NCBI GenBank assembly: GCA_030267965.1
Contig: BRYA01000059.1
Span: 1 to 64,000, forward strand
Source: Triparma columacea
Lineage: Eukaryota > Sar > Bolidophyceae > Parmales > Triparmaceae
DNA length: 64,000 nt
Direction of reading: 5' to 3'
Shown: piece by piece, positions 23,023-34,033 of the stretch
Layout: each line of letters opens with the position of its first letter
Numbering within the stretch: the stretch's first letter is position 1
Position numbers and translations under genes: made by a program
The notes under the pieces: generated by a model
Database searches by the model: none
What the model was told of the DNA's origin: nothing
Seen by the model: only the letters and a program-made list of their open reading frames with translations

Positions 23023-25983
23023 ATGACCAAAACTCAGCCCACCGTCCAGGTGGATATGGGAGACTTCGAGGAGTCGGTCGTTGGTACACTGTTGTCTAAG
23101 CCGTCGATGTTTCTTGAGCTCCCAGACCAAGTTAGGAACGCAGTTGAGCATCTTGTCTCGGCCCTCGCACTGGTCAAGATGATTGACTCCTCAGACAGCG
23201 CAACCTTGGGGGTTTTGGAAGAACTATACCCTCTGGTTGCGTCGTTCAAGAGGTTCAAGGGTGGAAACATTCAGGCCCTCAAGGCACTAGAGGAGAGCAT
23301 GGTGAAGAAGGAGGACAAGGGGGAGCAAGTCGAGGAGAAGGTGAGTGAAGTGACACATTCAGGAGGCATTCTTTGTTTGTCCACTTGCCAACCCCCTCCC
23401 CTCCTCACTTCCCTCGTCTCCTCTCGGCTCGAAGAAGAGCGACGACCCTGCCGCTGGTGGTGAAGAGAATGAGGATGAGTTCAACTTGGATGAAAACGAA
23501 GATGAGGAGTCTGAGGAGGAGAATAAGGTGAGTTTGAGGGGGGCTGCGTCGCACCTACTGCTTCCCACACACATACACGAGCCTCTTCTCCCGCTTACCT
23601 CCCCCTCCCCCCCCCCCCAGCTGCTGGAAAAAATAACAAAGATGTTTTTATCTCTTTCGCGGAATCCCAAAAAACGCAAGCCCAACTTCAAGCGAGTTTT
23701 TGAGGAAATGGACGCTGACAATTCTGGGTGTCTTGATCACGAAGAACTTAAAAATGCAATGAAAGCGCTCGAGATGCCCCTCAATGACGAGGAGATGGCC
23801 ACGCTTATCAAACGTCTGGACTCTGACGGGGACGGGACTATCGACTACATGGAGTTCATACGTTTCGTCCACGTCGGTGGGGATGAGGGTGACGGTGTCT
23901 TGTCGACTGATAGGGTGGAGGACGCCTTGACTCATTTGTCGAGGGCCATCTTCCTCTATTCTGATCACAACTTCTTTAACATGAGAGCAGAATGCTACTT
24001 TAGGCTGCACGACCTTAAATCGTGCATTTCTAACCTTCGTTACGTCCTCAAGCTTCTTCCTGGTGACCAAGACACTCGAAAGAAGCTTGCAAGGGTGTTA
24101 GACTTGCAGGGTATCAACTGGTTGAAGGTGGGTGTTCTTGTTGGGATGGTTGAAAATGCACTGGTTTGTACCTTTTTCTAACCCCGCCCCCCTCCCCCCT
24201 TCCATCAGGCAAAGAATTATATGGCTGCCGAATCTTGCTTCTCGGAATCTTGCAAGTTAGACCCCATCACCTCGACCTTTTGGGTGCACAAATCAATCGC
24301 CTTTGTTTACGCGGAGAACTACTCCGAAGCCCTCAAGGCGGTGGAGCAGGCAATGAGCGTGGAGCAAGCCACGGCGGAAGTTTACTGCCTCCGGGGGAAG
24401 ATCCACTGGGCCCTCGATCTTGTAGACACTGGCAATAGGGACTTTAGAATGGCACAAGAACTAGCCCCGGACCACCCCGAGGTGGTGTCGTACATTTCTA
24501 CCATGATCAAAAAGTCTGGCGACTTCTACAAGGAGGCTATGTCAAAGCTTCAGACGTTGAACCTCGACAGCAACTCCAATAGCGAGGGGGAACTCAGCGA
24601 GGCTGTGAGGCTCCTAACCCAAGCCCTCGCCCTCGTGCCTGATGACATGCGCCTCCTCATCCTTCGAGCCAAAGCTCACAGGGCCCAAAAAAACTTTGAA
24701 AAATCGCTCGTTGACATTGACGATGCCGCCTTCAACTACTGCAAGTCAATGCTGGGCGACGAGGTCCCCAAATTCGTTCCGAATCGGAGAGTGTGGCTAC
24801 AAACTCAGGCAATGAAGGGCAAGTACAGGGAGCCCATTATCGTGACACAGCAGCGGTCTCTCACCCTCAATGAGCTGGCCATGATCGAGGTGAGGCAAAT
24901 CGAGGAGCGGGGTGAAGAGAGGAGCGGAAAGGGTGGGAATACAACACGCTTGTGGCTCGCTCGTACCTCCAAGGGTTAGACATTTCTTATCGCTTACCCC
25001 ATTCGGTTGTCACTTCACTCCTCTCCCGCTCATCGCAGGTTCGGAATCGAAACTATTCCAAGGCCATCATGCTCCTGAACCGCGTCATTGAGGAAGAATA
25101 CCAGCTTCACGATAAGGACATGACCAAGGTGAATGCCAAATTCTTCGTCAACAGGGGGGACTGTTACAGGGCAACTGGGAAGATCGAGCAGGCCATGTCA
25201 GACTTTCACAGGGCATATGACTCGGACCCCAACAATTGGGAGACGAAAACTAGACTCAGTATGATCCACTACATGGCGGGGCTCCAGCTTTTCAATGATG
25301 GTATGTACAACCCGGCTGAGATAGAGTTCACAATAGCGATCAAGTACAACCCCAAGGTGTCAAAGTACTACGAGTCGAGGGGAAAGAGCTGCTTTTACCA
25401 GTACAACTACGACGGGGCTTACGCTGACTACAAAAAGGCCCTCCAGCTTGACCCCGGTAACCGCGACGTCCTTGTGCGTATGCAACAGTTCGATCCATCG
25501 GGGACAGAAGTCGCAGCTATCACCTCCGATGGGGGTACTTCGGGCAAGGCGACCAGAGGCTCCAACGGGGCAGTCATTGGAGACCTCGGAATGGACTTAG
25601 CGAAGTCTGCGTCCCAGCAGAACATCCAGATCGTCAGGATGAGCAGAACCGCCCCCGCAGCGCCCGCCAATGAGCCCTTTCTTCCCTCCCTGACCCCCCT
25701 AACGAGGGTCAACCCCCACATGAAGAAGGCCGCCATTGTCAAGGACTTCGTCACAAGCAAGAGGGAAAAGATGTCGAGGACCCTCTCCGTGAACGCTAGG
25801 AGGAGGCAGCATCCCATCAAGAAGGGCAACCACTGGACCGTCATGGAGCCCAAGAAGATTGTCTACAAGAGCATGACGGATAGGAAGGCGTTGTTGGAGA
25901 AGGAGAAGACGAAGAAGAAGAAGAAAGGCTTCAACCAGAAGAAAGAAGTCAGGCTCGGAGCTTCATCCACGGCTATATTTTAA
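23023..25983 (+). CDS. EF-hand and TPR repeat protein
   Basis: Exons 23023-23340, 23435-23527, 23621-24127, 24209-24889, 25039-25983; 847 residues. An acidic segment is followed by two canonical EF-hands (DADNSGCLDHEEL near 167 and DSDGDGTIDYMEF near 203), which should bind calcium. TPR-like helical pairs then run from about 225 to 650, the clearest being ESRGKSCFYQYNYDGAYADY and NRGDCYRATGKIEQAMSDF. The C-terminus is basic with a KKKKK run. TPR arrays hold protein complexes together; with the EF-hands this suggests a calcium-responsive scaffold. Partners are unknown; the divergent neighbour may be flagellar. Introns are 81-149 bases. Confidence 0.85.
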
Positions 25984-26099
25984 AATGTGTAACTTTGTTG
26001 TATTCAGAAAAACGCGGGGGACTATGTTCTGCGTGCGTAATTTAAATGGCGACGTGAAAGTAAGTGGATGCATTTTCCCTGCTTTAAGCAAAATAAATA

Positions 26100-27136
26100 A
26101 TGCTTCAATTTTTAATATTGTCGTCTTTGGTGATTGGCGGTCATGCCTTCAACGTCATGGTAAGTATAATTCTCTAGTTGTTATAGTTCTTGGACGAATG
26201 TAGTCTTCAGTAAAGGGTTTTCTTCCCCCCTGTCGACGATCTCCTTTCCCTTTCCCATTTCTCATACTAATCCCACCACTCAATGCGCAGGTCAACGGTA
26301 TGCCTGGGCCTATGGCTACCGCAGCTGCTGAGGCGTGCTTGAGAAAGGGCATGGACTTGGCTCCTTTTTGCTTAACAGGACCAGATATCGAGGAAACAGA
26401 AATTGAGATTACAGACCCTGATACCAAGAGGTCCCAGAAGGTGACACTTGTGCCGTCCACCAAGATCGGTAGCTTGGTCGACAAGTTGGGTGGCGTGGAG
26501 GGCACGGTGGCCATCGATTACACCCACCCCTCGGCTGTCAATGGCAATGGGGAATTTTACGTCAAGAATCGCATACCGTTTGTCATGGGAACGACGGGGG
26601 GGGATCGTGATCTCCTCATGAAAACCGTCACATCGCCGTCGCCCCATTACTGCGTGATAGCTCCCAACATGGGGAAGCAGATAGTCGCCATGCAAAATGC
26701 TCTTGAGTTCTTACAGACCCAATTCCCAGCCTCCTTTGAGGGCTACACGCTCAAGATAACCGAGAGCCACCAAAAGAAGAAGGCCGACACCAGCGGAACG
26801 GCCCTCGCCGTCATTGACTCCATCAAGGGAATGGTCGGCCCTAAGTGCACATTCCAGCAGGACGAGATCAACATGCTCCGCGACGACGCCAGCTCCAAGG
26901 ACTTTGGCGTCCCTACGGAGTACCTGGAGGCCGGGCATGCTTTCCACACCTACACCCTCACATCCCCCGATGGGTCCGTGGAGTTTGAGCTCAAACATAA
27001 CGTGTGTGGAAGGAGGGTTTACGCAGAGGGGACCGCGGACGCTGTCAAGTTCCTAGCTAAGCAAGTCGAGGAGAAAGGCGACGGGGGGGGCAAGGTTTTC
27101 AATATGATTGATGTTCTCGAGGCGGGAGCCCTGTAG
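26100..27136 (+). CDS. dapB: 4-hydroxy-tetrahydrodipicolinate reductase, plastid-targeted (plant-type DapB)
   Basis: Exons 26100-26159 and 26291-27136, 301 residues. It reduces the dihydrodipicolinate-level intermediate of lysine synthesis with NAD(P)H. VNGMPGPMA corresponds to the Rossmann glycine motif (VNGCxGKMG in relatives), VAIDYTHPS and FVMGTTGG to the cofactor region, and ESHQKKKADTSGTA to the catalytic/substrate loop. The 20-codon first exon (ATG at 26100) encodes a hydrophobic signal ending GGHA/FNVM, an ASAFAP-type plastid signal. The intron lies exactly at the border with the enzyme. The start is chosen by phase; the exon 2 frame alone would lack the Rossmann start. Lysine biosynthesis in the plastid is expected. 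Confidence 0.88.
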
Positions 27137-27349
27137 TTGACGTAATGTGAAGCCAAGGAAAAAAAAGTTTTGGTCTATTATTCTTGTTTGGAGAAAGGGA
27201 GCCCATCCCGCGATAACGAGCTCATTTATAAAACAGCTACCCTCCCATCGCCTCCCATCGCCAATTCTTCCCCTTTTTCTCCAAATATCTGTCGTAACTT
27301 GCTGTAAAACTTGGTGCCCCCCACAGCCTCCCACCAACGCTGAAAGACC

Positions 27350-30300
27350 ATGTTCGCCACAGAGGATGAATTTATGGGAGAGTCAGCCCCAATGGATGTT
27401 ATTGACCCTAAATCTGATGCTTCTATCCTGATTTACTGCGATCTTGATGGCGTTCTGGCTGATTTTGATTTTGGGATGGCTCGACTCAAGGATGAGAAGG
27501 GATTCCAGGACCAGGATCAGCAGGTGGTATGGAAGGAGATAGCGAAGGACCCTCAATTTTTTCTAAACTTACCTATGACATCTGACGGGGAGGAGCTCTG
27601 GAACTACATCAAGGTGTATAATCCATCCATCCTAACAGGTGCTTCGATGCCCACCCTCAACAAGCTGAACTCGGTGGCGAATCAGAAGGCTGCGTGGTGC
27701 CGGAAGATGCTCGGTATGGTTGACGCTGTGCACATCGATGTGTCTCAGAGCGCCGGGGATCCGAGAACAACTTCCCTGTCCCCCAGCGGTGGCATCATTT
27801 TCACTTCGAAGTCGGAAAGGAAACACGAGTGCAGCGGACCGGGAAGGATACTGATCGACGACAGGCCTGGGACCGATGGTAAGTACAAGAGGAGTTGGGA
27901 GGAGGCTGGCGGTATTTTCATTCACCACAAGTCGGCAGCGGAGACCATCAGGGCCTTGCAGGCCCTTGGTATCACGCCGAAATCCGCCACCATGACTCCA
28001 AGCATAACCACAGTGGCTGGAACGTCATCCTCCGACACTTCCAACCCCCCAATTTCGAAGAAGCCGCTGGCCTACGACCTGAAAAAGGCGCTCCCAGCCA
28101 CTGCTCTGGATGAGGTAAGAATGGGCGGGGATCAAAGCAACTTTGTTGAAACCTTGTCGCGACTCCCTTTGCCCATTGCGAATTTTCAACTTCCCTTCTG
28201 TCATCGCTTCGCTCCTCCGCGCTCGCTCGTCGCAGATCCTCAGCGATAAGTACGAGCCTGCGCCTAGTAACTTCATTGCATCGAATGCCGTCAAATTCTC
28301 TTATCTCGTGAAGAGGTTGGAGACTATTGAGAACAATAGGTCGACTATTCCTTCAAAAGCTGCTATGCTTGATTGGCTTGTACCCCCTAAGCTCTTCAAG
28401 AAGTTTTTAGACCAGAAATCGTCGGGTTTCCCTTACCTACGCCTTCTGATGCCTCAGATTGATAACTCTCGGCCGGGACACTACGGGATGAAAGAAGCCC
28501 AGATCGCCGAGATTTGGGGGTTGAGCATGGGCTTGGATCCCAAGTCTAAGGCCCAGGAGGCGCTGTCATATTACAAAGATCCAACGAGGGCGGGGAGCAT
28601 GGCTAGTGGGGATCTAGCGAGCGCCATACAAAGAGAGCTGAAGAACAGGGGCAACGACGAGACATACTCCGAGGTTACGCTCGGTGAAGTCAATGAACTG
28701 ATGGACGAGGTAAGAATAGATAAGAAGTGGGGGAGCACCTCGAGGAGGAGCGAGGCGACAACATAAGCGCACTAGTTATAAATTTACCTTCTTTAGACTC
28801 GCTTCGCTCGTCGTGCAAATCTAACCCATTGATGCAACTCCCTCCGCGACTCGCTTCGCTCGTCGCAGCTCGCCTTCATCAACCGAGGCAGCACCGTTAT
28901 AAATCAATCGACACATGCGGAAGCCAGCTCTGGGGACGTTGCTAGACTATCTAATAACATTAGGTCTCAAATACCTGCCAATCCGTATCTAATGAAAGAT
29001 AAGACAAATACGAAGAAGAAGGGCAGAAAGCAGAAGCGAATCGAATGGTGCAAGGACCTCACCGAAAAGGTAAGATTATGCCCAAGGCTTGCTTCGTTCG
29101 ATGGTGCCCGCCGCAGCTGACTCTTGCTCTCCAACCCCCTCCCCCTCGCTTTGTAGTACAAGATGTCTCCTGACGAGCAAAAGTGGATCGTTAGGATCAT
29201 GATGATGAAACTGGATATCAGGCTGAACCACGAATCGATCCTTCAATACATGCACGAAGACATGGTGAACATGTACTCGGCGGTGCAAAGGTGAGAATGG
29301 AGATATAAAGATGCAGAGTGATGAGGATCGCAATGGGGAGGCTCGTAGTCGACGACTTCATGCGTGCGCTCGCCCCTCATCCCTTGCTAACTCCCATCTC
29401 AGTCTTGAGGTCTGTTGTCAACAACTTGCCGACAAGGAGTACATGAGGAGGCGGAAGCTGAGAAAGTTGGCCATGCTCCAAATTGAGACGTCGTTTATCA
29501 CGTCCACCAACGTAGCATCCGGTATCATTGTGCCCCAAACAGACGGCGTCAAGGTCGGAAATGCGTACTTGCCCATGCTCGCTGACAGGACTTCCTTCCA
29601 GAACCTGCTTTCGCATCTACAACAACGCATCAACAACAATCCAGTCCTGCTGAGGACCGCGGCCGGCCTCACAAAGTCCGAGTACAAGAAGCGCATCCTA
29701 GATTTGCCCCTGGATATGAAGCACCCCGCCTTCATAGGAGAAATCAAGATGGACGGAGAGAGGATGCTCTTCCACGTTAAGAGGGGAATCGTCACGTGTC
29801 ACTCGCGTAAAAACAACTGGTATTCGGAGATGTACTCGCCGTGCCTTGGCCCGGCTATTAGGAAGGCCCTCAGCAAATGGGACGTTGACTGTGTTTTCGA
29901 CGGTGAAGTCATTGCTTGGGACAATTTCAGAAACGAAGTGATTCCGTTTGGGATGAACAGGGCCGTTGCTAAGTACCGGAGAGAATATTTGCTCTCTCAG
30001 GGGCTCGTCGAAGAGAGAGACATTGGATTTGAGAAGAAGGGGAAGAACTATTTGGGCATTCTCAAGGGCCCCATGGGCAAGGGGGACACGGCGTATAAGT
30101 TGAAGGAGAGAAACCAAGAGAATATGGAAGCAGAGAAGGGATCTTCCGCGGCCCCTTCGGTGTCTGAGAAGGAGCAATATCCGGGGAGCTACATGTGGTT
30201 GACTTATGTGATTTTTGACATCGTTTACCTCGGAGGTCCTGGTGCCGAGGAATTTTTGGATTCCATCGGATGTGCGGACATTTTCAATATCCCTGGCCAC

Positions 30301-33300
30301 GATGGTGGTGACAGAGGCGGTCGTAGGGGTGGGAATGGGGGCAACTTCGGTGGAAGTCTCACCCACGTTGACCTGAACAAGAGGAAGAGGATTCTTTACA
30401 TGCTTCTCGAGCAGCAAAGGAAGAAGGTCGAGGTTTGCCACGGGGAGGTGATAACGCCCGACGGGAGGAGGGTTGGTGCTGAGGATTACTTCAAGAAAGG
30501 AGGTATGGAGGAGGACCGGAACCGAAATCACTTGGGGAGAAACAGCACGGAAGTGGAGGACGAGGCGTTCGAGAAGAAGAGAGGAAAGGCTATCGATGGC
30601 TTTTTCACTGACACCGTTGAGAATAATGGGGAAGAAGGGCTTGTCATCAAGGAGCTCACTAGTCCGTATCTGCTGGGGACACAAAAGTCGAGGAGCAAGG
30701 CGTTCTGGAGAAAACTCAAGAAGGACTACGAAGGCGAAAATGTTGCGAGTGACATCGACGTGCTTGTTTTGGGGGCTTACTTTGCGGATGGCAAGCATAG
30801 GGCGGGTATGATCACGAGCTATTTGGTCGGGCTAGCGAACGAGTCGGTTGATTTTGATGGAAAGCTTAGGTATCTGCCGTTCTGCAAGATCTCAGGGTGC
30901 ACTTACGATGATTACAGGAATGCGCAGAGATTCACTGGGTTCAGGAAGCGTGATGGTGTTTTCGATCTTGGTAAGTGGTGGATGAGCGGAGATGATAGAA
31001 GCGTGCTGCCTGATCACATCAGCACCAAGAGTTTCCAGAGAAATACGGATAAAGGGGATGACCATGGGTGGGTCCCGAACAAACTCGACTGGCCAGATCT
31101 CTGGATCAAGCCGGAGGACAGCTTCATGGTTGAGTGCAAGGCAGCAGAAATTGTTGGAAGCAAGGAATTCTCCTCCGGTATGTGTCTAAGATTCCCAAGG
31201 ATCGTTAGGATGAGGTGAGATGATTTGGGTTTGGGGATTTGGAGGCATTTGCACACACCTCATCGCTAACTTCCTTTGCTCGTCGCAGGTTCGACATGGA
31301 CAATTTCAACGGTGGGGAGAAGCCTATTGAAGACTGCATGACCGTCAAAGCTCTGAAGCAAATGAATTCGGAAAGGAAGAGTGCGGAGAGGATGAAGAGT
31401 CGCTCGGCCCGTGATAACGATGATGTCCCTTGCCGGTTCTTGACTCAGTCTGAGAAGGCGAAAATAGTAGACGCGAACAGGCGGAAGAAGAGGGAAGCGG
31501 GTGGGAGAACAAAAGACAAGAGTCTGGCCAAGAACAGCGCTGTCGCGAGGGGGACGCACATCAATGTCAAGAGCAATATTTTTGAGGGCCTGACGTTTTG
31601 CGTTCTTCCTGGCGAGTACGGACTGAAAGAGGGAGATGTGGAGTACGCCGAGGCGAAGGAGCTGAATTTTGCGAGGAGTATCAAAAGGGTCAAGAACAAG
31701 CAAGACGTGGAGCGATTCATCTACCAGCACGGAGGGAACTGTATCGGCGAGGTATACAACACACAGGACAGTGTCATTGACTACTACGTAGGCGGATCTT
31801 CTAAAGATTTGAAGGTTGAGACGATGCGAAAAAGTGTCGAAAAGATCAATCAAAGATTCGTTGAGCACGATTTCAAGGTGAAGGAAAAGCTGGTTGAGGG
31901 GAGACTGAGCAAGGTCAAGAGGGAAAAATACGAAAACATGGCAAACGTCGTTGTGGTCAAATGGACTTGGGTATTTAGGACAGGTGAGGGGTCTGAGAGG
32001 GAGAGAGAGCGAAGCGAGTGAGAGAAAGGCTGGAATAAATATGCGCCTTTGATGCTAACCCCCTGCGTCGTCGCAGCTTCCGAAATGTGGAATAGGGGGA
32101 ACAAGGGAGTGGAAGGCGCGGCGGAGGAGGTTCCACGCCCGAGGGGGTTCGATTTTTTGTTGCTGAACCAGAGGGAGAAGGAGAGGCTCGAGGAGGTCGA
32201 GGACAAGTTTGGGAACGTCAAGGGAGAAGAGTACACCGTGGTTGGGTTGAGGAGGATATTTGAGGGAATGAGTGAGTTTGGGGGGGGGGGGGCAGTGAAA
32301 CATGAAGCAATGGGGTCGTGGCAGGAGGATGATCGGTTGTCGGAGGGGGAGAAGTGGGTCATGGGAGGAGAAAGAGCGGAGCTTTGGAAGAGGGAAGGGG
32401 AGGAGGGAGAGGGGGCGAAAGTGTGGGTGTCTGGAGGGGAGGACGAGGGGCTTAGCAAAACTTTGCCGTGCGGTCTGCTCGTGAGGCACATGGGAGGAGT
32501 GATTCAGAGGAGAATGGGAAATGAAACGAACTACGTTCTCGTGGAAGAACTGGGAAGATACAAGGGCCTGACATGGGGGAGCGTAAAGAACGATATCGAG
32601 CTAGGGAGAATGTACAGGGAGATGATTTGGTGGAAGGAGTGTGAGGCAGCCGGTGTCGGGTTCAACCCCCTTATAATTACAGTGGAGTGGGTGCACGAAA
32701 AGTGGGGGCCTTGGAATAGGTTGGAAGGTGGTGGGGGGGGGGGGGCGGAGGGAGCGATTGATGGGGGGGAAGGAGGGGCCGATGGGACAGGGAAGGAAAA
32801 TAAGGAGGAAAAGGAAGAGAGGATGAAAACTGGTGTTATAATGGTCGGGTTTCCGGGGAGCGGAAAATCTACGTTCGCAAAGCACCTGGAAGAGAAGGCG
32901 GGAGAGGGCGAGAACAAGTTCATCATCGTATGCCAGGACAAGCTCCAGACATATGCGAGGTGCAAGGAGGTTGTCAAGAAGGCAGGGAAGAAGAGGCTAA
33001 ACATCATTATTGACAGAATGAACTTGAAGAGGGACGACAGGATCGACTGGGTGAAGTTATTGAGAGAGGGGGAGGTTGTAGATAAGATCGTCGTTGTCCT
33101 CATGGCAACCGATCTAAATACTTGCCGGGAGAGGGCCGACGCAAGGCAGGACCACCCAACCATAAAGCCAGGAACGGCGGGTGCAATAATCGCCATCCAC
33201 CAGCCAAACTTTGATATGATTGATGCCGAGGAGGGTGAGGAAGAAGACGCAAAGGCCGACAAGGTAATTATTGTTGGAGATGCGGAGGGGCAGGTGGGCT

Positions 33301-33344
33301 TTGAAGAGGGGTTGGAGAGGGTCATTGAATTGCTGGGGGAGTAA
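27350..33344 (+). CDS. LIG4: DNA ligase IV fused to HAD phosphatase and polynucleotide-kinase-like domain
   Basis: Exons 27350-28114, 28236-28709, 28869-29069, 29157-29290, 29403-31214, 31289-31983, 32077-33344; all phases agree, 1782 residues. Domains in order: HAD phosphatase (DLDGVLADF at 31, LTG 95, Lys113, LIDDR 168-172); ligase IV DNA-binding domain (256-560, LRLLMPQIDNSRPGHYGMKE); nucleotidyltransferase core with EIKMDGER (Lys640 is the AMP acceptor), FDGEVIAWD, EEGLVIKE, WRKLKKDY; OB fold (from about 976); BRCT (about 1224-1360); second BRCT (about 1490-1568, ending EWVHEKW); P-loop kinase (GFPGSGKST, Lys1624; CQDKL; IDRMNLKRDDR). The kinase resembles those attached to plant aprataxin-like proteins. 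The ligase seals double-strand breaks in end joining; the flanking domains could trim 3' phosphates and phosphorylate 5' ends. All ligase motifs are intact. Confidence 0.93.
28796..28865. repeat. Intronic 18-bp direct repeat
   Basis: GACTCGCTTCGCTCGTCG occurs at 28796-28813 and exactly again at 28848-28865, 52 bases apart, within intron 2 of the ligase gene. The second copy is the functional acceptor end (followed by CAG); the first looks like a retired acceptor end followed by TGC. The same core tails other introns in the window. Confidence 0.85.
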
Positions 33345-34033
33345 AAGGGGAGGGGGGGCAGAGAGTGTCTGTTGTACATGAACGAACGTGCTTCTACTTT
33401 TGCAATTTCATTCGCGAAAAGCGTGTTTCAGTCACATTCTAATAGCATTGAACGAAGGTATGTCAAGTCAGGGCATTGCGATCTGTTACCAACGATCAAG
33501 ATCGATTTTGTCAGAATTGTCAAGAATTTGCGTTTTTTGGCTCATTTTGACTTTGGAATATAATTAGTATGCAAAGATTAAATGATATATACAATCATGC
33601 AAATAGATCAAAATAAAACAAAAATACATATTTGAAAACTGCCAAGATCATTTTTTTAGAATGATTTTGATGTACTATAAAAATTATTCAAGATTATTTT
33701 TATGATCGAATTATTATTGCACAAAGTTATAATAAGTAAATAATACATCTTCATAAGTTATGCTTTTCTAAAAATGTGAAAATAATTTGTCAATACTTGA
33801 AATAATTTATGATGAATAACTGAACATAGAAAATTACTCAAATATTTTATCAAAAATCAAAAACTGATTACTGAAAATCTAAAAATTCGTAGGGTTTACC
33901 ATTTACTCAAGAAACTAAGCGTTTTAAATACCCCTCGATAATATTTTCGTGATTAACCCGGTGTATTAAGTCAAATTTGAACGAATCGCAAACTGTATCA
34001 CCGCCAAAGCTTTATTTTCCCAAGAGTCACTCG
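33345..34033. other. AT-rich intergenic region
   Basis: About 690 bases between two plus-strand genes. From about 33560 to 33960 it is strikingly AT-rich compared with the rest of the window, with many AAAAT/TTATT runs and no long open frame. It holds the ligase 3' region and the promoter of the TRM11-like gene. No repeat family or RNA gene was recognised. Confidence 0.6.

Noticed and set aside
27350..28114. HAD domain as a separate gene upstream of ligase IV
   Set aside because: The frame ends in a good donor (GTAAGAATGG) whose phase matches exon 2, exon 2 has no ATG before the DNA-binding domain, and no terminator or promoter space lies between them; RNA evidence would still be needed.
29698..30798. 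366-codon minus-strand open frame
   Set aside because: It lies wholly antisense to the ligase IV catalytic exon, whose motifs are all intact; the antisense translation has no domain character.
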